Source: Arenicola marina (taxonomy: Eukaryota; Annelida; Polychaeta; Arenicolidae). Taken from it: a DNA stretch of 64,000 nt. Every line of letters begins with the position of its first letter. Position 1 is the first letter of the stretch. The position numbers and the translations under genes are program-made. The notes beneath the pieces were generated by a model. It did not search any database. It worked only from the letters and a program-made list of their open reading frames with translations, and was not told where the DNA came from. Where the stretch lies: positions 35,358,126 to 35,422,125 of the forward strand of contig OZ025258.1 of the NCBI GenBank assembly GCA_964019135.1, in the 5' to 3' direction. Below, in pieces: positions 46,301 through 58,576 of this stretch.

Positions 46301-48060
46301 ATGGTACAGCGTTTATTATCATCCAATTGTACTTGCTCCAAGAGATTGGTACTTATTTGATCATCGTAGAGTGAATGGAAGTAAAGTTATACACAAACTT
46401 AGTTGCAGAGAGGGACTTAAATGAAGACGGACTGCCATTCGGCTGTTGGGCCATGTTGCAAGGAAAGTTTGTGGGGGTGAAGAAATGTCCTGGTGAAGAT
46501 CGATAGATTAATCAGCAGGATGTTTTTAATTAAGCTGCTTAAACGTCCTGCTATCACAATAGAATAAAAGATTAGGAATAAAATATTTTCTTTAGCAAGC
46601 CCTATCAACGCCCGATACACATAAAGATCGGTGAAGAAGCAATGCCAAAGGTGCAGCTGGTTCAGTGTTACTTATTCTAATGCTATATCTCCCCCTGCAA
46701 AAACGTTTACTACAGGTTGGCCGATATATGTACTACAGGCCGGAGTGCAATAATTGGAACAGCCAGCAATGTAATTTGCATACATTTACACATGAAGTGA
46801 CATGAAACTATACTTCAGTTCGCAACCTCCCACCGTTGGGAATGTCATTTACGCCTTGAAGCATCATCCCACTACTCTATTTATGTGAAACACACTCTCA
46901 TCTGTCAAAATACTTTGATTTCTAGAGTTGACATAATTATCAGTCATCGATTACGGTCAATTTCTGCACAATTTTGCAAAACAGCGCGCAAGCTCAGCCC
47001 TGCTTTCAGACAACAAATTACCCAGCATGCAACACGAATTTGAGACGCTCTGGACAAAAAGGCAGGATGGCGACCAGCTCAGGGACAGGGGCCTCATTCA
47101 TAGGCTTTGAGCTCCTATGCGCTCTATATCTCGGGGCTAATCAAAGTTTGCCTGTACACTTCAAATATGTCTTAACATCAAGTCACCTCTTTCTAGCTCT
47201 TTCCTGCAGCCATTTGCCCACAATTTGATCAGTTTGCCCTTCAGCCTCCGCTTAATCCCTAGTCCCCTCTGCCTAATACCACCCCCTCCCCCCCCCAGTG
47301 GCATATATAATTGGTCCAGTTACTAGTTGATTTGTTTGATGATATTTATTAGCCTTGGTAGGGAATATGTGAGCTCTGTCTCACTTAGTTGCAAGTTCGG
47401 CTGCAGAAGCTGCAATAAGAAATTCAGTATTAAATATCATGTGTATATATGTTTGATTTATGTTAGAGTGCTGCCAGGTATCTTGTGAAATATATCAAAT
47501 ATATATATAGACAAGTTACATATCTTTGATATCTAAATTGAAATGTATGCAAATGTACAATACAACAAGAAGACCTATATACCTCTGCTGCAATGGCTCA
47601 TGCAGTGTCAAATACACTTTAATTGATATTTGTACCTGCCTCCTTACAATCCTGTAGTATTGCTGCTACCTGTGATAAGCATTAAAAATAACTGTAAGTC
47701 ACTCTCTTGTCCCTGTTTATATATTTAGAAGCCACCCACTGAGTTTAACCTGTATTTTGTAATGCACCCAGAACCATATATTAGGAAAACTATATGCTTT
47801 ACAATGCAGCAAGTGCATTTTGGCATTTCTAGTCACGCTTGCAAACATGATGGTTTAATGTATAGATCATGCATTACGTTATTGCTGTTGATGACGGAAC
47901 CAATTTGCTCCATGAAGTTAAAATTAATGCTCAAATTATAGTTTGCTTATGTAAATATTGTATGTATTATTTATATTTATTAGCTGTATTCCACACTGTT
48001 TGCTTGTCTGTACAATTCATATTTATTTATTTATTTTATTTAAAGAAGTTCTCAAGTTTG
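43341..48060. other. Upstream region of the CFAP251 gene; no recognisable coding exon
   Basis: G/C-runs at 43,700, 44,341 and 44,565; otherwise AT-rich. A pyrimidine/T-rich tract ending TGTAG at about 48,071 looks like a splice acceptor, so a non-coding first exon and the promoter probably lie somewhere here. I could not locate them. Confidence 0.45.
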
Positions 48061-48088
48061 TGCGGCTGTAGACACCCCTGGTCACATC

Positions 48089-51000
48089 ATGGCTGAGGGA
48101 GCACCCCAGACGGACCCCACCTCACAGGAAGAGGCGACAGATAGCACACAGGAGGAAGCCTCGACAGAACCCGTCATACCAGGAGCAGCTGAGGAGGAGC
48201 AAGACATGGAACAAAACAGCGGGACTGATCCAGAAGAAAGACCATCCAGCGTCCAGGATCAGGAAGCTGATGGTGGCCAGGCGGAGGAACAGCAGGTGTC
48301 GCCTTCCGGAAGCCACCACCGGTTAGATCCTGACGAAGCTGACGACGATGCCAGTGTCCCTCAGCCGCCAGCGCCTGATGGGCCACACAGTCCGGAGCAG
48401 TCTCTGGGCAGAGCTCCCGGCTTCGCACCCGGCGGCCTCGATGACGATGCCAGTGTCCCTCAGCCGCCAGCGCCTGATGGGCCACACAGTCCGGAGCAGT
48501 CTCTGGGCAGAGCTCCCGGCTTCGCACCCGGCGGCCTCGATGACGATGCCAGTGTCCCTCAGCCGCCATCGCCTGATGGGCCACACAGTCCGGAGCAGTC
48601 TCTCGGCAGAGCTCTCGGCTTCGCATCCGGCGGCCTCGATGACGAGCTCCCTCCCGTGCCCAGCGCACCCCCTGGCGAGTGGGAGGAGTCTTACGGCAGG
48701 GCCCCGGCGCCGCCTCCCGTGGCACCCAGCCCAACCAATGGGCGCTCCTCATCCACGCCACCCCCTCCCCCGGCCACCGCCGTCATCCAGCAGGAGCCTT
48801 CCGCCCCCCCGCTCCCCCCACCCGTGCCGGGGTCGCCCCGACCCACACCCCGGGAGTCCCAAGGGGACAAGGTCTCGCCAAACGCTCTGGTGGGTGAAAT
48901 AAATATCATTACCTATTACACCATAACTATTAATATTTATGTTTTAAAGACTTGCGAATCTAGGTCAACTGTCATACCTTGAAAGTGTCCACCAATTAGG
49001 CCGCCAGGCTGGTGAGTGATTGGTGTATTCATAATACTAGTGGCTATATAACATATAAATGGTCACTATTTGCATGTATGGGTATAACGAGACAGGCTTA
49101 GTGAATCAAATTTCTATATACTCGCATTGAAATTCACCACGGAACCACGGAACGACCACACACACACACATATAGATAGGTGCATGACCTCATACAAGAA
49201 TGCCACCACATTTGTCCCCGTGCCTGTTGCTTCAGAATCTGTCGTGGTCGTTCGGCACCAATCGTCACGTGCCGGTCCTCAACCTGAGCGACGAGACGCG
49301 CCAGCTCGTGGCCTACACGTGCGCTCACACCGGCGTCCTCTACGACTTCGCCAACAACACGCAGACCCTCCTCCAAGGACACGTGAGTTAAGAGGGGGAT
49401 CACGGGGGGCGTACCGTAGCGCGATCAACACAAAATGATCGATTTTGATCGCGATACGGTGCGAACCTGGGGTGGGCAGTAACAGAATTTAAGCCGTGAC
49501 TTATATCCCGGAAAATATGCTATATCATTTTTCTTTAAGGCAAGTTATACTAAATTGTCTATGAGTGATATATTAATTTTTTTATGTTATGAGTTTAATA
49601 TTGTGTACAATGCGTTGCTGGTAACACACTCAAAGCTTTTCCACACAACACTACATCATTTCTAATTATGTTCGTTAAAATGCATATGATGCATGGGTCA
49701 GTTTTCCGCCCCTATCCGACATGTTTTGACTGATGAATGGCACGATACCAACTTTATTACGCTGCAAGTGTAGTTAAAACCCAGTGAGGTAAAATGGTAC
49801 TGACGTGTCCCCTATTATCGCCTTGCCGTGCAGGTCAATGTCATTGGAAGCATGTGTGTGAGTGACGACAAACGGTGGCTGACCACGGCCGACGCCGGCC
49901 CCGATCACATGATCATAGTGTGGGACACCCTCACAGGGTGAGTATGGGGGGGGGTCACAGGATCATAGTGTGGAACACCCTCACAGGGTGGGTATGGGGG
50001 GGTCACATGATCATAGTGTGGGACACCCTCACCGGCTGAGTATGGGGGGAGGGAGTGTGTATGTGGGGGTACGGGGTGGGGGTCAGTGACGACAAACGGT
50101 GGCTGACCACGGCCCTGATCACATGACCATAGTGTGGGACACCCACACCGGGTAAGTATTGGGGGGGAAGGTGTTTGGGGGTACGGGGGTGGGGGTCAAT
50201 CGGTAACAACCAAGTGCCGGATTCCAAGCAACAGGTTTGAAACGGTTTCAGATATAGGTAGTGGGATGGCATGTCACGGAGAATATAAAGTACGCGCAAT
50301 GATAACCGCCATTTAAATTTTGTTTAATTTGAGTCATTCAATGTAACCGTTATTGTATTCTTCGCCATTACGCTGTTGTGTATAAAGAGATAATGATAAC
50401 ATAACAACATAGTACACATAATAATAACATAGCACAATAACATAGTGACAACATACTAACACCAACACGCTTATGTTAAGAAATGCGTCTTGTGGATGCT
50501 ACCGTGGCGGTCAGACCAAGCAGACATCGCTGATCATACTGCCTCCTATATTAACTTCAGCATGCCGGTCCGCACGATTTTCGAGCCCCACCCGGAGGGA
50601 GGGGTCGTTGCCGTGACAATGACCCCTGACGCTAAGTACCTGGCGTCTCTCAGCGGTGACGAGTCACAAGTAAGTGCAATATTCATATTCACGGAAACCG
50701 ATTAGATAATGACGTGGTTGATTAGATAATGACGTGGTTGATTAGATAATGACGTGGTTGATTAGATAATGACGTGGATGATTAGATAATGACGTGGTTG
50801 ATTAGATAATGACGTGGTTGATTAGATAATGACGTGGTTGATTAGATAATGACGTGGTTGATTAGATAATGACGTGGTTGATTTCAGATGGTTGCGTGCG
50901 GTGCTAATCAGGCGGAGCTTCCTCCTGCTCTGGATAACTTCACTATTCTCATGCCACGGCTAGACCATGTTTCTCCGTATTCTCATGTCTGGCCTTTGGC

Positions 51001-54000
51001 GTTGTTTGTCTGCTAGAAAGCATCTTTCTCCTTCCTCAGACCCTGGCGATCTGGGATTGGACTGTTGAGGTTGATAACCCGATGTGCACCACTAGTCTGG
51101 ACGCGAAATACGGAGGGCAGGTAGGACCTGTATGTCTGTGTGTCGAGGGGGAGATTGGTTATACGGCGGCTAGGACTGGATCGAGCTATAAGTAGAACAG
51201 TGGTGTGTTAGACCACTTCTGTGCCCATGAAGATTAAATTCGGTGAAGAAACCGTTACAACCAGACTTGTTTGCATGCAGCTTTGAACCCACGGCTCGTG
51301 TTTGCTTTTAGTATATGGTTGTCTGAAGTGTCAAACGCTTTGGCAATGTTCATTCAATGTAAAAGTTACACAAACATTTAAACCTGACAATGAATTCTGA
51401 ATATCTGCATGTAACGCTGAAGCCTTAATGTAGGGCCCCTGAGGGGGGGGGGGGGGTTGCCATGTCGCGTGTCGATTTTAAGAAACGGTCCATGTCGTGT
51501 GTCGATTTTAAGAAAAGTTCCATGTCGCGTGTCGCTAAGTCTTATGTTGCATGTCGATTCTAAGACAACCCCAATGTCGCGTTGTCGATTTTAAAAATCG
51601 CCGTGTCGCCGTGTCGAAAAAGCCCCTATGGGGCCCTTAATGTGTGATAATGCAGATGGATTCATTGATCCAAAGAAATGCCTATCGCTGTAGTGACAAT
51701 GTCTCTGCCATATGGTAGTGTATCGGTGAGGTAAACTAATTAGCGGCTCATCACTATACCTGAACGTTTGGCCGAACTACCCCATCAACTTCCCTAATAT
51801 TACCTTATTATTGAGATATCGCATCATAAGATCATACATTTAGATATCTCGTAATTCCTCTTTCAGCGATACATATTGTTTAACCCGGAGGATGTGACGC
51901 AATTGGTCACCAACAGCGACCATCAAGTTATATTTTATTCTTGGGTAAGTGTAATCACTGGCTGGAGTCTCCACCCATCGTATTGTAACGCACATGTCGG
52001 GATGTCAACCGACCAACAATTTGGTTTGTTTGTAAAAGATCATATAGACTGTACAACTCGCACTATGCCGTCACAAACAACGGGACATACCATAATATAC
52101 CCGTTACAGACTTTACAGACTAGTTGAATAAATATGTAAAATAATAGCCTCCCGCAGCTGTTTTCATTGTTGTTTTGGTACCTCATATCTGAAATATAAT
52201 TACTTGCGCATTCATTTTGGAGGATTAAATCCTGTTGACAGAGTCTTTGTGAAGTATAATTTTTATATATAAAATAGACAATCGTAAGAGATAGAGAATA
52301 GCTAGTTACCTCACTCGTGGTTTGGCAAACTATATATTGTTCACTTAACTTCATGTAAGTAAGTTTATTTCGTATAGAAGGCCATCAGGCCCATAGTACA
52401 TACAGAGTTACATAAATATTTCGGTCTAATCGGATATATACAATTTAAATTTTTATTGAAATTTTAGTCGCCCTTTGCTTGGTGCAACCTTTGTGCCTTA
52501 TATAAGTAAATTGATAAATTCTTGCTTATCGTTTGGACTTCATCAATTTAGCGAACATTTATTTATTTATTACTTTATGTACCAAGGTAATTTTGGTCTC
52601 TGTGCAGAAAGACGACCAGCTCTCCCACTTCGCTCCTTCACTGACGGACGATGACTTCAACAAGCCAGTCGGCATCTACAGCCAGTCTATCTTCGTCAGG
52701 AACTCCACGCGCGCCTTAACCGCCACGTCGCTAGGCAACCTGGTTGTGTGGGCGACCAACAAACCTTTGACCAAAGGTAATACCATTTAGTACATGTTTA
52801 GAATAGGTTTACGTTTTATATTATAGTTTATGATATCGATGAAAGCTGTCCAGGACGGTAACTTGATTCAATCTGCGTGTTGTCAACTAACATGTTGACA
52901 ACTTGTAACGTAGCCACCTCTAGTCCATCCCATTTGGCCGCATGTATAATCGGCTAACATTTACAGTAAATAATATGCTACATACAAGTCATTTCCTATC
53001 CTCTAGCTGTAGCTAAAGAGGAATTGAGACAAAAGGTTCTATATTATGTGGCCCCCCCCCCCCACACACACACCATGAATATAGGTATGGACACGAAGGC
53101 TGCGGCAGACAAGAAGGCCCTGAAGCTGGTCAGGCTGCAGGAGCGGAGCATCCACGTCCTAACCACCACCGAGAGGTAAGTCCCCCTACAATAAAGCCTC
53201 CATTGTCCTTATTGTGCCATTAGTATGGCTTTTCACACATGTAACATCCTATATCATCATTAATGTGAAGTAACCACTATTATCTCATATATATATAACT
53301 CGATCAGACGCCAGGCGAACTATCAATGTCAATGGCTTTATGATCACAAACCGTTTGTTATTCTTATTCTGTTACTCGTATTGTTTTTTTTCATCCTTGT
53401 TGTTATTTTCGCTGAGTAAGGTGTGTTGTGTATGGGATAAATGCGGTGTAACTCTGGCTAATCTGTGTGTATTTCCTCCCAGATTCATTGTTGTTGGGGA
53501 TTCCGTCGGGCACGTCAAGTTCTTCGACCTCACCCTCAAGTTAGCCAATTGGTAAGCCATGCTCCCTTAAGCGTCTCATTGCCCCCTAGTCGTAGCTTGT
53601 ATTATGTTTATAAGTACATCAATATTGAGTTACTCTAACCTTTATCTTCAACGTATTAATTCCCCACAGGAAAAAACAACTTCTGCGCTTAACGAGTAGC
53701 ATTTAATTATACCGATTTTGATTTTGATGAAGATTTCATCTGTAGATAATATTGATAATACCACCTAAAAATCTAAAGCAAGAAGCAGACACGAGACTAA
53801 ATATAGTTACAAAATCATCATCGTTGTGTTTTAATTTGTATGGCGTTTTTGGAAAATTTATGTTATTGCAATCTATGTTCTGTCATTAATTGGTTGTTTA
53901 CGGGTGAGGTAATCGTTGTATTACAGGTACCAGGATTTCCACCTTGGCCCCATTTCTTCGGTGTCCTTCGCGTACTACCCGAGTTTCAACACCGAGTGAG

Positions 54001-57000
54001 TGCACTCTGGCACTGTCGCTTTATCAACCATAAAGGACATATTGGCTTATTATGCATGATAAATATAACCGTTTGTGCTTAAGTTACACAGTTCATAGGT
54101 GGAAAAATATATGGTAAATATGGCAAGGAGTGTCACGAATAGTGTCGTATGTCACGATTGTATGCTTAGTAGATGCGTATTTCTAAGTAGTGCTTGATTC
54201 TGGTACTACTAAGTGCAGAATGACGTCTGTTTAGTAAGATATTAACGTCTTTTTATTCCTCTGGGGGTGGGTTGTATGAGCTCGAACAAACATTGTAGTA
54301 CGAGCACGAACAAAAAATGTTGTGTGAGCTTCAAGTACGAACTTATATATGTGCAAGGACAAGAATTGCGGTACGATCATGAAAGACAACATCAGATATG
54401 TGCGTGGAGACAAATGAAGAACCATTGCTGTATGAGTAGAATGAACGAACATTGCTGTATGAACGATAAAAATGGATGGCTTCCCCTGTGAATGCAATGG
54501 AGTTTTAGTGAGTTGTATATATAAGTATGAAGACGAGTGGCTGTGTTGTCCCCCAGGGATGTCGCCGAGAAGGACTACCCACCAGACGCCACCATCGAGG
54601 CCAAGCTGTTCGCCATGCGCGACTTCGTCATCGGCACGACGCACGCCATCTACGGCCACGTGGCCACCAACGGCACGGATGTCAAGGTCATTACTCTCGT
54701 CTCTCGTTGGCGGGTTGGCGCCCCGCCCGTCTATGCAGATGTCAATGTTTTGTGCAGGATATGGGTCCCATTTCTGACTTCGCAAAGAGTATAGTGTTAA
54801 TGCCGGAGACATGGCTCCTGTTGCAATACGCCACATTCGTACCTACGGTAGTTCGTCTTAATAAGTGAGCTCCGGATTAGTGACGGTCGAATAAAGATAT
54901 ACTGGTAGAAAACAACATGCCTGTCGCCTCGGTGAATCTGTGCGTCTACATTATAAAGCGATAACACAACAGCTCCGTCTCTACCGTGACCCTTTCCTTT
55001 GTCCCGATATTTAGTTTTGCACTCGTTGAGACCATTTTGGCTGATTTATTTGTATTCACACCTTACTTAAAATATCATTTGGTAAGTCCCACTCACTTTC
55101 GCTCATTATCCATACGGGTCGTTAAGATTTATACGTAAGAGGAGGGCATCACCATACGAGCTTGTACCAGATCATTCCTTGACCTGGTTTAGCCCTTGTG
55201 TGCACAAATGCGGCTTAAAACACCCATTCATTTTCATTTTAGGTCATACTAAAGGATCATGACGCAGCCATTCACGCCTTGGCGACCCACCCTTCTGAGT
55301 AAGTAAAGAACGGATGACAAGAACGGTTGTACACGGCCCGCTACCGTGATTCTAATGCATCTCAACAATAGTGAAAGCCACTCATTGCAAGATAGTTATT
55401 TTGCTCGCGTTTGACCCCTTAGCCATTATCCTGTACGCAAAACATACCGTGTTTGGTGTCATAATTTATTATGTTCCTTTTTGTTCGCTTATAATATGGA
55501 GGTAGTATAAATACATTGTTTGTCGTCAGAATGCTTGATGTGATTAACATTGCAGGTTTTTATTGAAGCTGTTCTGACCGTGTTTTTATCGATTGAACTG
55601 TTACGTATATTCCATTACGATTTTTCCCAAAAATCTTACTCGGGAATGCAAGGTGTACAACATTTTTTCGGCATATAACTGTGTCATGTTGATGATGTAT
55701 CCTGCAACTTTCATTTACCATTTGGATTATGGTTAGTAATTTCCCCTAATGACGTCGCTTCCTGTCTTGCTCCAGGAGTATGCTAGCCGTCGGCAGCTAT
55801 TCTGGCTTCCTGCAAATGTGGGACTATGAAGAAAAGTAAGTAGCGTGCATGTAGAATCGCAAAAGGAATCACAAGAATCACAAACAATACAGTTCAACAT
55901 TATGTAAATCCGAATAAAGCGATCGCTTCACTAGTCCATCATTTAGGCTGTTCCAGTGTATTATCCCAGGAGGTTTACTGCCTCGAATTAACCCACATGG
56001 GCACACAACTGGTATAAAAAAAACACATTTCACTTCCTCCAGAATACATAATAATTCATAGAAGTTAGAACCACTGCAATGATATTGATGTATATAATGC
56101 ACGAAAACGATCGTTTAGGTTACACACCAATAGGTAGTGCGTAGAAAGGTATATACCGTCAAGTAGTGCCTAAAATATTGTCGTATATCAGGGTTACATG
56201 CTTACTAATTATTATTTTCTTGGCATATATTGTTTCTTTTACTAATGTTTGGCCAGGATAATGCCTGTTCAATTAATCTGTGAAGTATTTAATCATGCAT
56301 GCGGATGTTACGGGTGCGTGGTTCGGTCGACCTTATCACCTGCTGATTCGCAGGGTCTCTACTTTTCGGTGGGTTGCGTTAGGGGGGTGGGGTGTCATAC
56401 TATGGGCTGTAGCAAAAAATATCGCTTCTGCTGCTTTTAAAATCAAGTTGGACACTTGCTCTGTAATTTCCTATGGCCCACATAGTCAAGCAACGTTACC
56501 GATTTTTCTCGGGCATGAGGGCGAAAATTTGGGGTTTTCCATTGCTTATCATGGGGATGGTTCCTATTGGTGTGTAACCTTTATGTCACAGTGCGCATGT
56601 GCTTACATATCGTGTAGTGTTTAAGTCTCCTGTTGCATCGGTCACTTCTATAGTATGCCAGAGTAGTTACAGATATCGATGTGTCACTGAGATTCAAACA
56701 CCTATTTACTCAGTAGAATATTCGTCGATGTTAATACTATGTCTGTTCTATGTCTGTGACTTTCCCAGGCGTGTCGTGGCGTCCAGACAGTTCGAGAGAG
56801 GCCTCATGATCAGATGCTGCGCCTTCGACCCAAAGGGAGAAGTTTTAGGTGACATCCCCCCCCCCCCCACACACTTTTAAGCTTAGTCTGAAAGTCTGGT
56901 GAGACTAACCGCTTAACGTTGGGGGGTGCGTACTTTACTGTCTGTCTCGGTCTTTTCAAATGGCCTTTACCTTTCTGGTGGCCAAATTGACTTTCATGGA

Positions 57001-57790
57001 GTCGAGATAGGAGTCGTAGCCACTTGTCAACATAAACCATCGTTTGTTGTCGTGTTCACCCTATGGAACAATACAACATTAGGCGATAAAGCGCCGGTGA
57101 AACACAGTCAAATCCAATATGCCCTCGGTTCTCTATACGACCCTTGTATTGAAAGTCCCTGATTATTTACTTGGTTGTTACAGGTTTGGGTTACACCAAT
57201 GGCATGGTGAGACTGGTGGACGCCATCACACTGACTGACCTTCAAGATGACCCCTTCCGCTACGCGAGGGACGCCATCACGGACATCGTCTTTTCGCACG
57301 ACTCCCAGTACCTGGCTACAGCGGTGAGTGACGTCATTATTTGACCTCTGATTTCTCGTGCTTTATCGCTGATTTTAATGTCAAGGTGCATGTAATATAT
57401 ATGACGTGTCAGACTCCCTAATAGAATAAAACATTTTGCTTTATTTATATTCAGGTACGCCTTGTGTGAATGCCATTATCAGTGAAAAAACATACCGCGA
57501 AGAGCCTTGAAATTTTATCATTCTAATCCTTCTCTTAGCCCCTCCACGTCTCAGAGTGTTTTTTCCCCACACCCACCCACCATCCTCCCTCCCACCCCTG
57601 CACACATATATTTCTGTATGCCCCGCAGGACGGCGAGTTCACGGTGTCGGCGTTCCGGAGACAGGGGGGGTCCTATGTCCACATGGGGCGCCACAGAGCT
57701 CACTACAAGAAGATCCAGAACCTCATGTTCGGGATCAACCTGGATAACCCCACACCTCGTCTGCTCTCTCTCGGCGAGGACAGGCATTTG
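48089..57790 (+). CDS. CFAP251: Cilia- and flagella-associated protein 251 (WD-repeat protein 66), 3'-incomplete
   Basis: Sixteen exons join in frame (782 codons) with GT/AG borders: 48089-48889, 49236-49382, 49834-49937, 50561-50669, 51040-51120, 51867-51944, 52608-52776, 53085-53175, 53483-53551, 53927-53995, 54557-54686, 55243-55298, 55776-55835, 56769-56848, 57184-57323, 57629-57790. Residues 1-267 (exon 1) are acidic, Pro-rich and disordered, like the low-complexity N-terminus of WDR66. From residue 268, WD blades appear: LSWSFGTNRHVPVLNL, SMCVSDDKRWLTTADAGPD, MIIVWDT, DAKYLASLSGDE, LAIWDW, GNLVVWAT, GHVKFFDL, LAVGSYSGFLQMWDY. The pattern 'FG.N..VPV.NL', 'LQGH', 'ADAGPD..IIVWD' fits CFAP251. 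In known species this protein belongs to the calmodulin- and spoke-associated complex of the axoneme. The start is the first ATG after an acceptor-like TGTAG. The exon 11 donor (GTCATT) is weak. The C-terminal exons lie beyond the window. Confidence 0.9.
48341..48637 (+). repeat. CFAP251: 99-bp coding tandem repeat in CFAP251 exon 1
   Basis: Three consecutive 99-bp (33-residue) units start at 48,341, 48,440 and 48,539. Each encodes DDDASVPQPP(A/S)PDGPHSPEQ and then SLGRA and an approximately 8-residue Gly-rich end. Units 1 and 2 are nearly identical at DNA level; unit 3 has several changes. A degenerate fourth unit (DDELPPVPSAPP) follows. All are in frame. Confidence 0.95.
49957..50155 (+). 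pseudogene. Decoy copies of the CFAP251 exon 3 end in intron 3
   Basis: The last part of exon 3 and its donor (GATCATAGTGTGGGACACCC, then TCACAGG and GTGAGTATGGGG) is copied three more times. Copies 1 and 2 lie at about 49,957-49,998 and 50,003-50,046 and carry donor-like GTGGGTATG and CTGAGTATG. Copy 3 at 50,083-50,158 is longer. It starts at AGTGACGACAAACGGTGGCT and ends with a strong GTAAGTATT. A net 10-bp loss in copy 3 shifts the frame into a TGA. Confidence 0.9.
50703..50885. repeat. 20-bp minisatellite in CFAP251 intron 4
   Basis: Nine nearly identical copies of ATTAGATAATGACGTGGTTG, one with GGATG. It begins about 35 bp after the exon 4 donor. Confidence 0.95.
51205..51300 (-). mobile_element. 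SINE fragment in CFAP251 intron 5
   Basis: Aligns with the SINE at 4,077-4,262 over 'gttag.ccacttctgtgccca' and 'taaattcggtgaagaaacc'. A B-box-like minus-strand GGGTTCAAAGC is present. The head is truncated. Confidence 0.6.
51432..51637 (+). mobile_element. MITE family Y, copy 2, in CFAP251 intron 5, with 6-bp target duplication
   Basis: Termini AGGGCCCC and GGGGCCCT. Target TAATGT is duplicated at 51,426-51,431 and 51,638-51,643. Internal G-run and 30-bp ATGTCGCGTGTCGATTTTAA-type repeats. It is highly similar to 18,433-18,651, especially over the right 100 bp. Confidence 0.9.
52345..52420 (-). mobile_element. LINE 3'-end-like fragment in CFAP251 intron 6
   Basis: AAGTTTATTTCGTATAGAAG followed by GCCATCAGGCCCATAGTACA resembles the LINE 3' terminal region at 18,958-18,985 (GAGTTTATTGTGC and GGCCCACAG). 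Too short for a family assignment. Confidence 0.45.
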
Positions 57791-58059
57791 GTACGTATAG
57801 GTTACACACCTATAGATTGTGCGTCAAATAGTATACAATATATTACCTCAAATATTGTTTCGTATATCACAGTTATATGCTTATCAGTTGCGTATTTCTG
57901 AGTGTGGACCGATTTTTAAATCTATGATTTTCGTCTTATGTCGATGTGTTCGGTTTGTTTGTCTGCGTGTGTGCGTCTGCCTGTCTTGTCACTCATTATC
58001 TGTCGAATGCCGTAAGAGCAAATTTACAAAATGATGCGGAATGGACATCGTACAGGCTA
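57791..58059 (+). other. Start of the large CFAP251 intron 16
   Basis: After the exon 16 donor (GTACGT) the sequence is non-coding and contains no repeat that I recognise until R4 begins at about 58,060. Confidence 0.6.
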
Positions 58060-58440
58060 TGTTTGTAGATGGGCTATGTAGGTTAAAGGTCAAGGTCAAA
58101 GAATTTTCTGAAATTCGCTTAACTACTTAATTAATATTTTACGTATTGGGCCTACAGACACCTTGTACACGGTGTTTCAAATCGCCCCTCTTCAATTTTT
58201 ACATGAAGGGGCCAAGTCAGACAAACGATACAACATTCGTATTTAGGCGCGGATGACTATATTGGGCAAGCCCACGCTTCCAAAGTCAAGGACACAGCAA
58301 GGTCAAGGTCACGAAACATGTTTTCCCTTGTAACCCCGTTAATGTTGGGTGTAGAAAAATCCGCTGTTTGTTTGATAGTATTCTACAGAGAGCGGCGGAA
58401 AAGCATTGTTGGCTTTTAAGCTTATTCAGTTTTTAGTGAT
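58060..58440 (-). repeat. Dispersed repeat R4, inverted copy, in CFAP251 intron 16
   Basis: Reverse complement of 1,850-2,290. It carries AAAGGTCAAGGTCAAAG (58,085-58,101) and CAAGGTCAAGGTCACG (58,299-58,314). Confidence 0.75.
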
Positions 58441-58576
58441 CGACCAATGACATTTTAGTTATAAAAAAATGCTGTGACTGCATGAATGGAGACCGGTGAC
58501 TCGTATGTGGTGAAATATGTACAAATGTACATCATGTGTGCCAACTGGCATCGAACTCGAACCAGCAGTTTAGACG

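Noticed and set aside
47080-47230. Possible upstream coding exon starting ATGGCGACC
   Set aside because: No donor that joins in frame to CFAP251 exon 1, which has its own ATG after an acceptor-like site. No similarity recognised.
48174-48902. Antisense and alternative-frame open frames over CFAP251 exon 1 (up to 195 codons)
   Set aside because: Shadows of a GC-rich coding repeat. The plus-strand frame continues correctly into the downstream exons.
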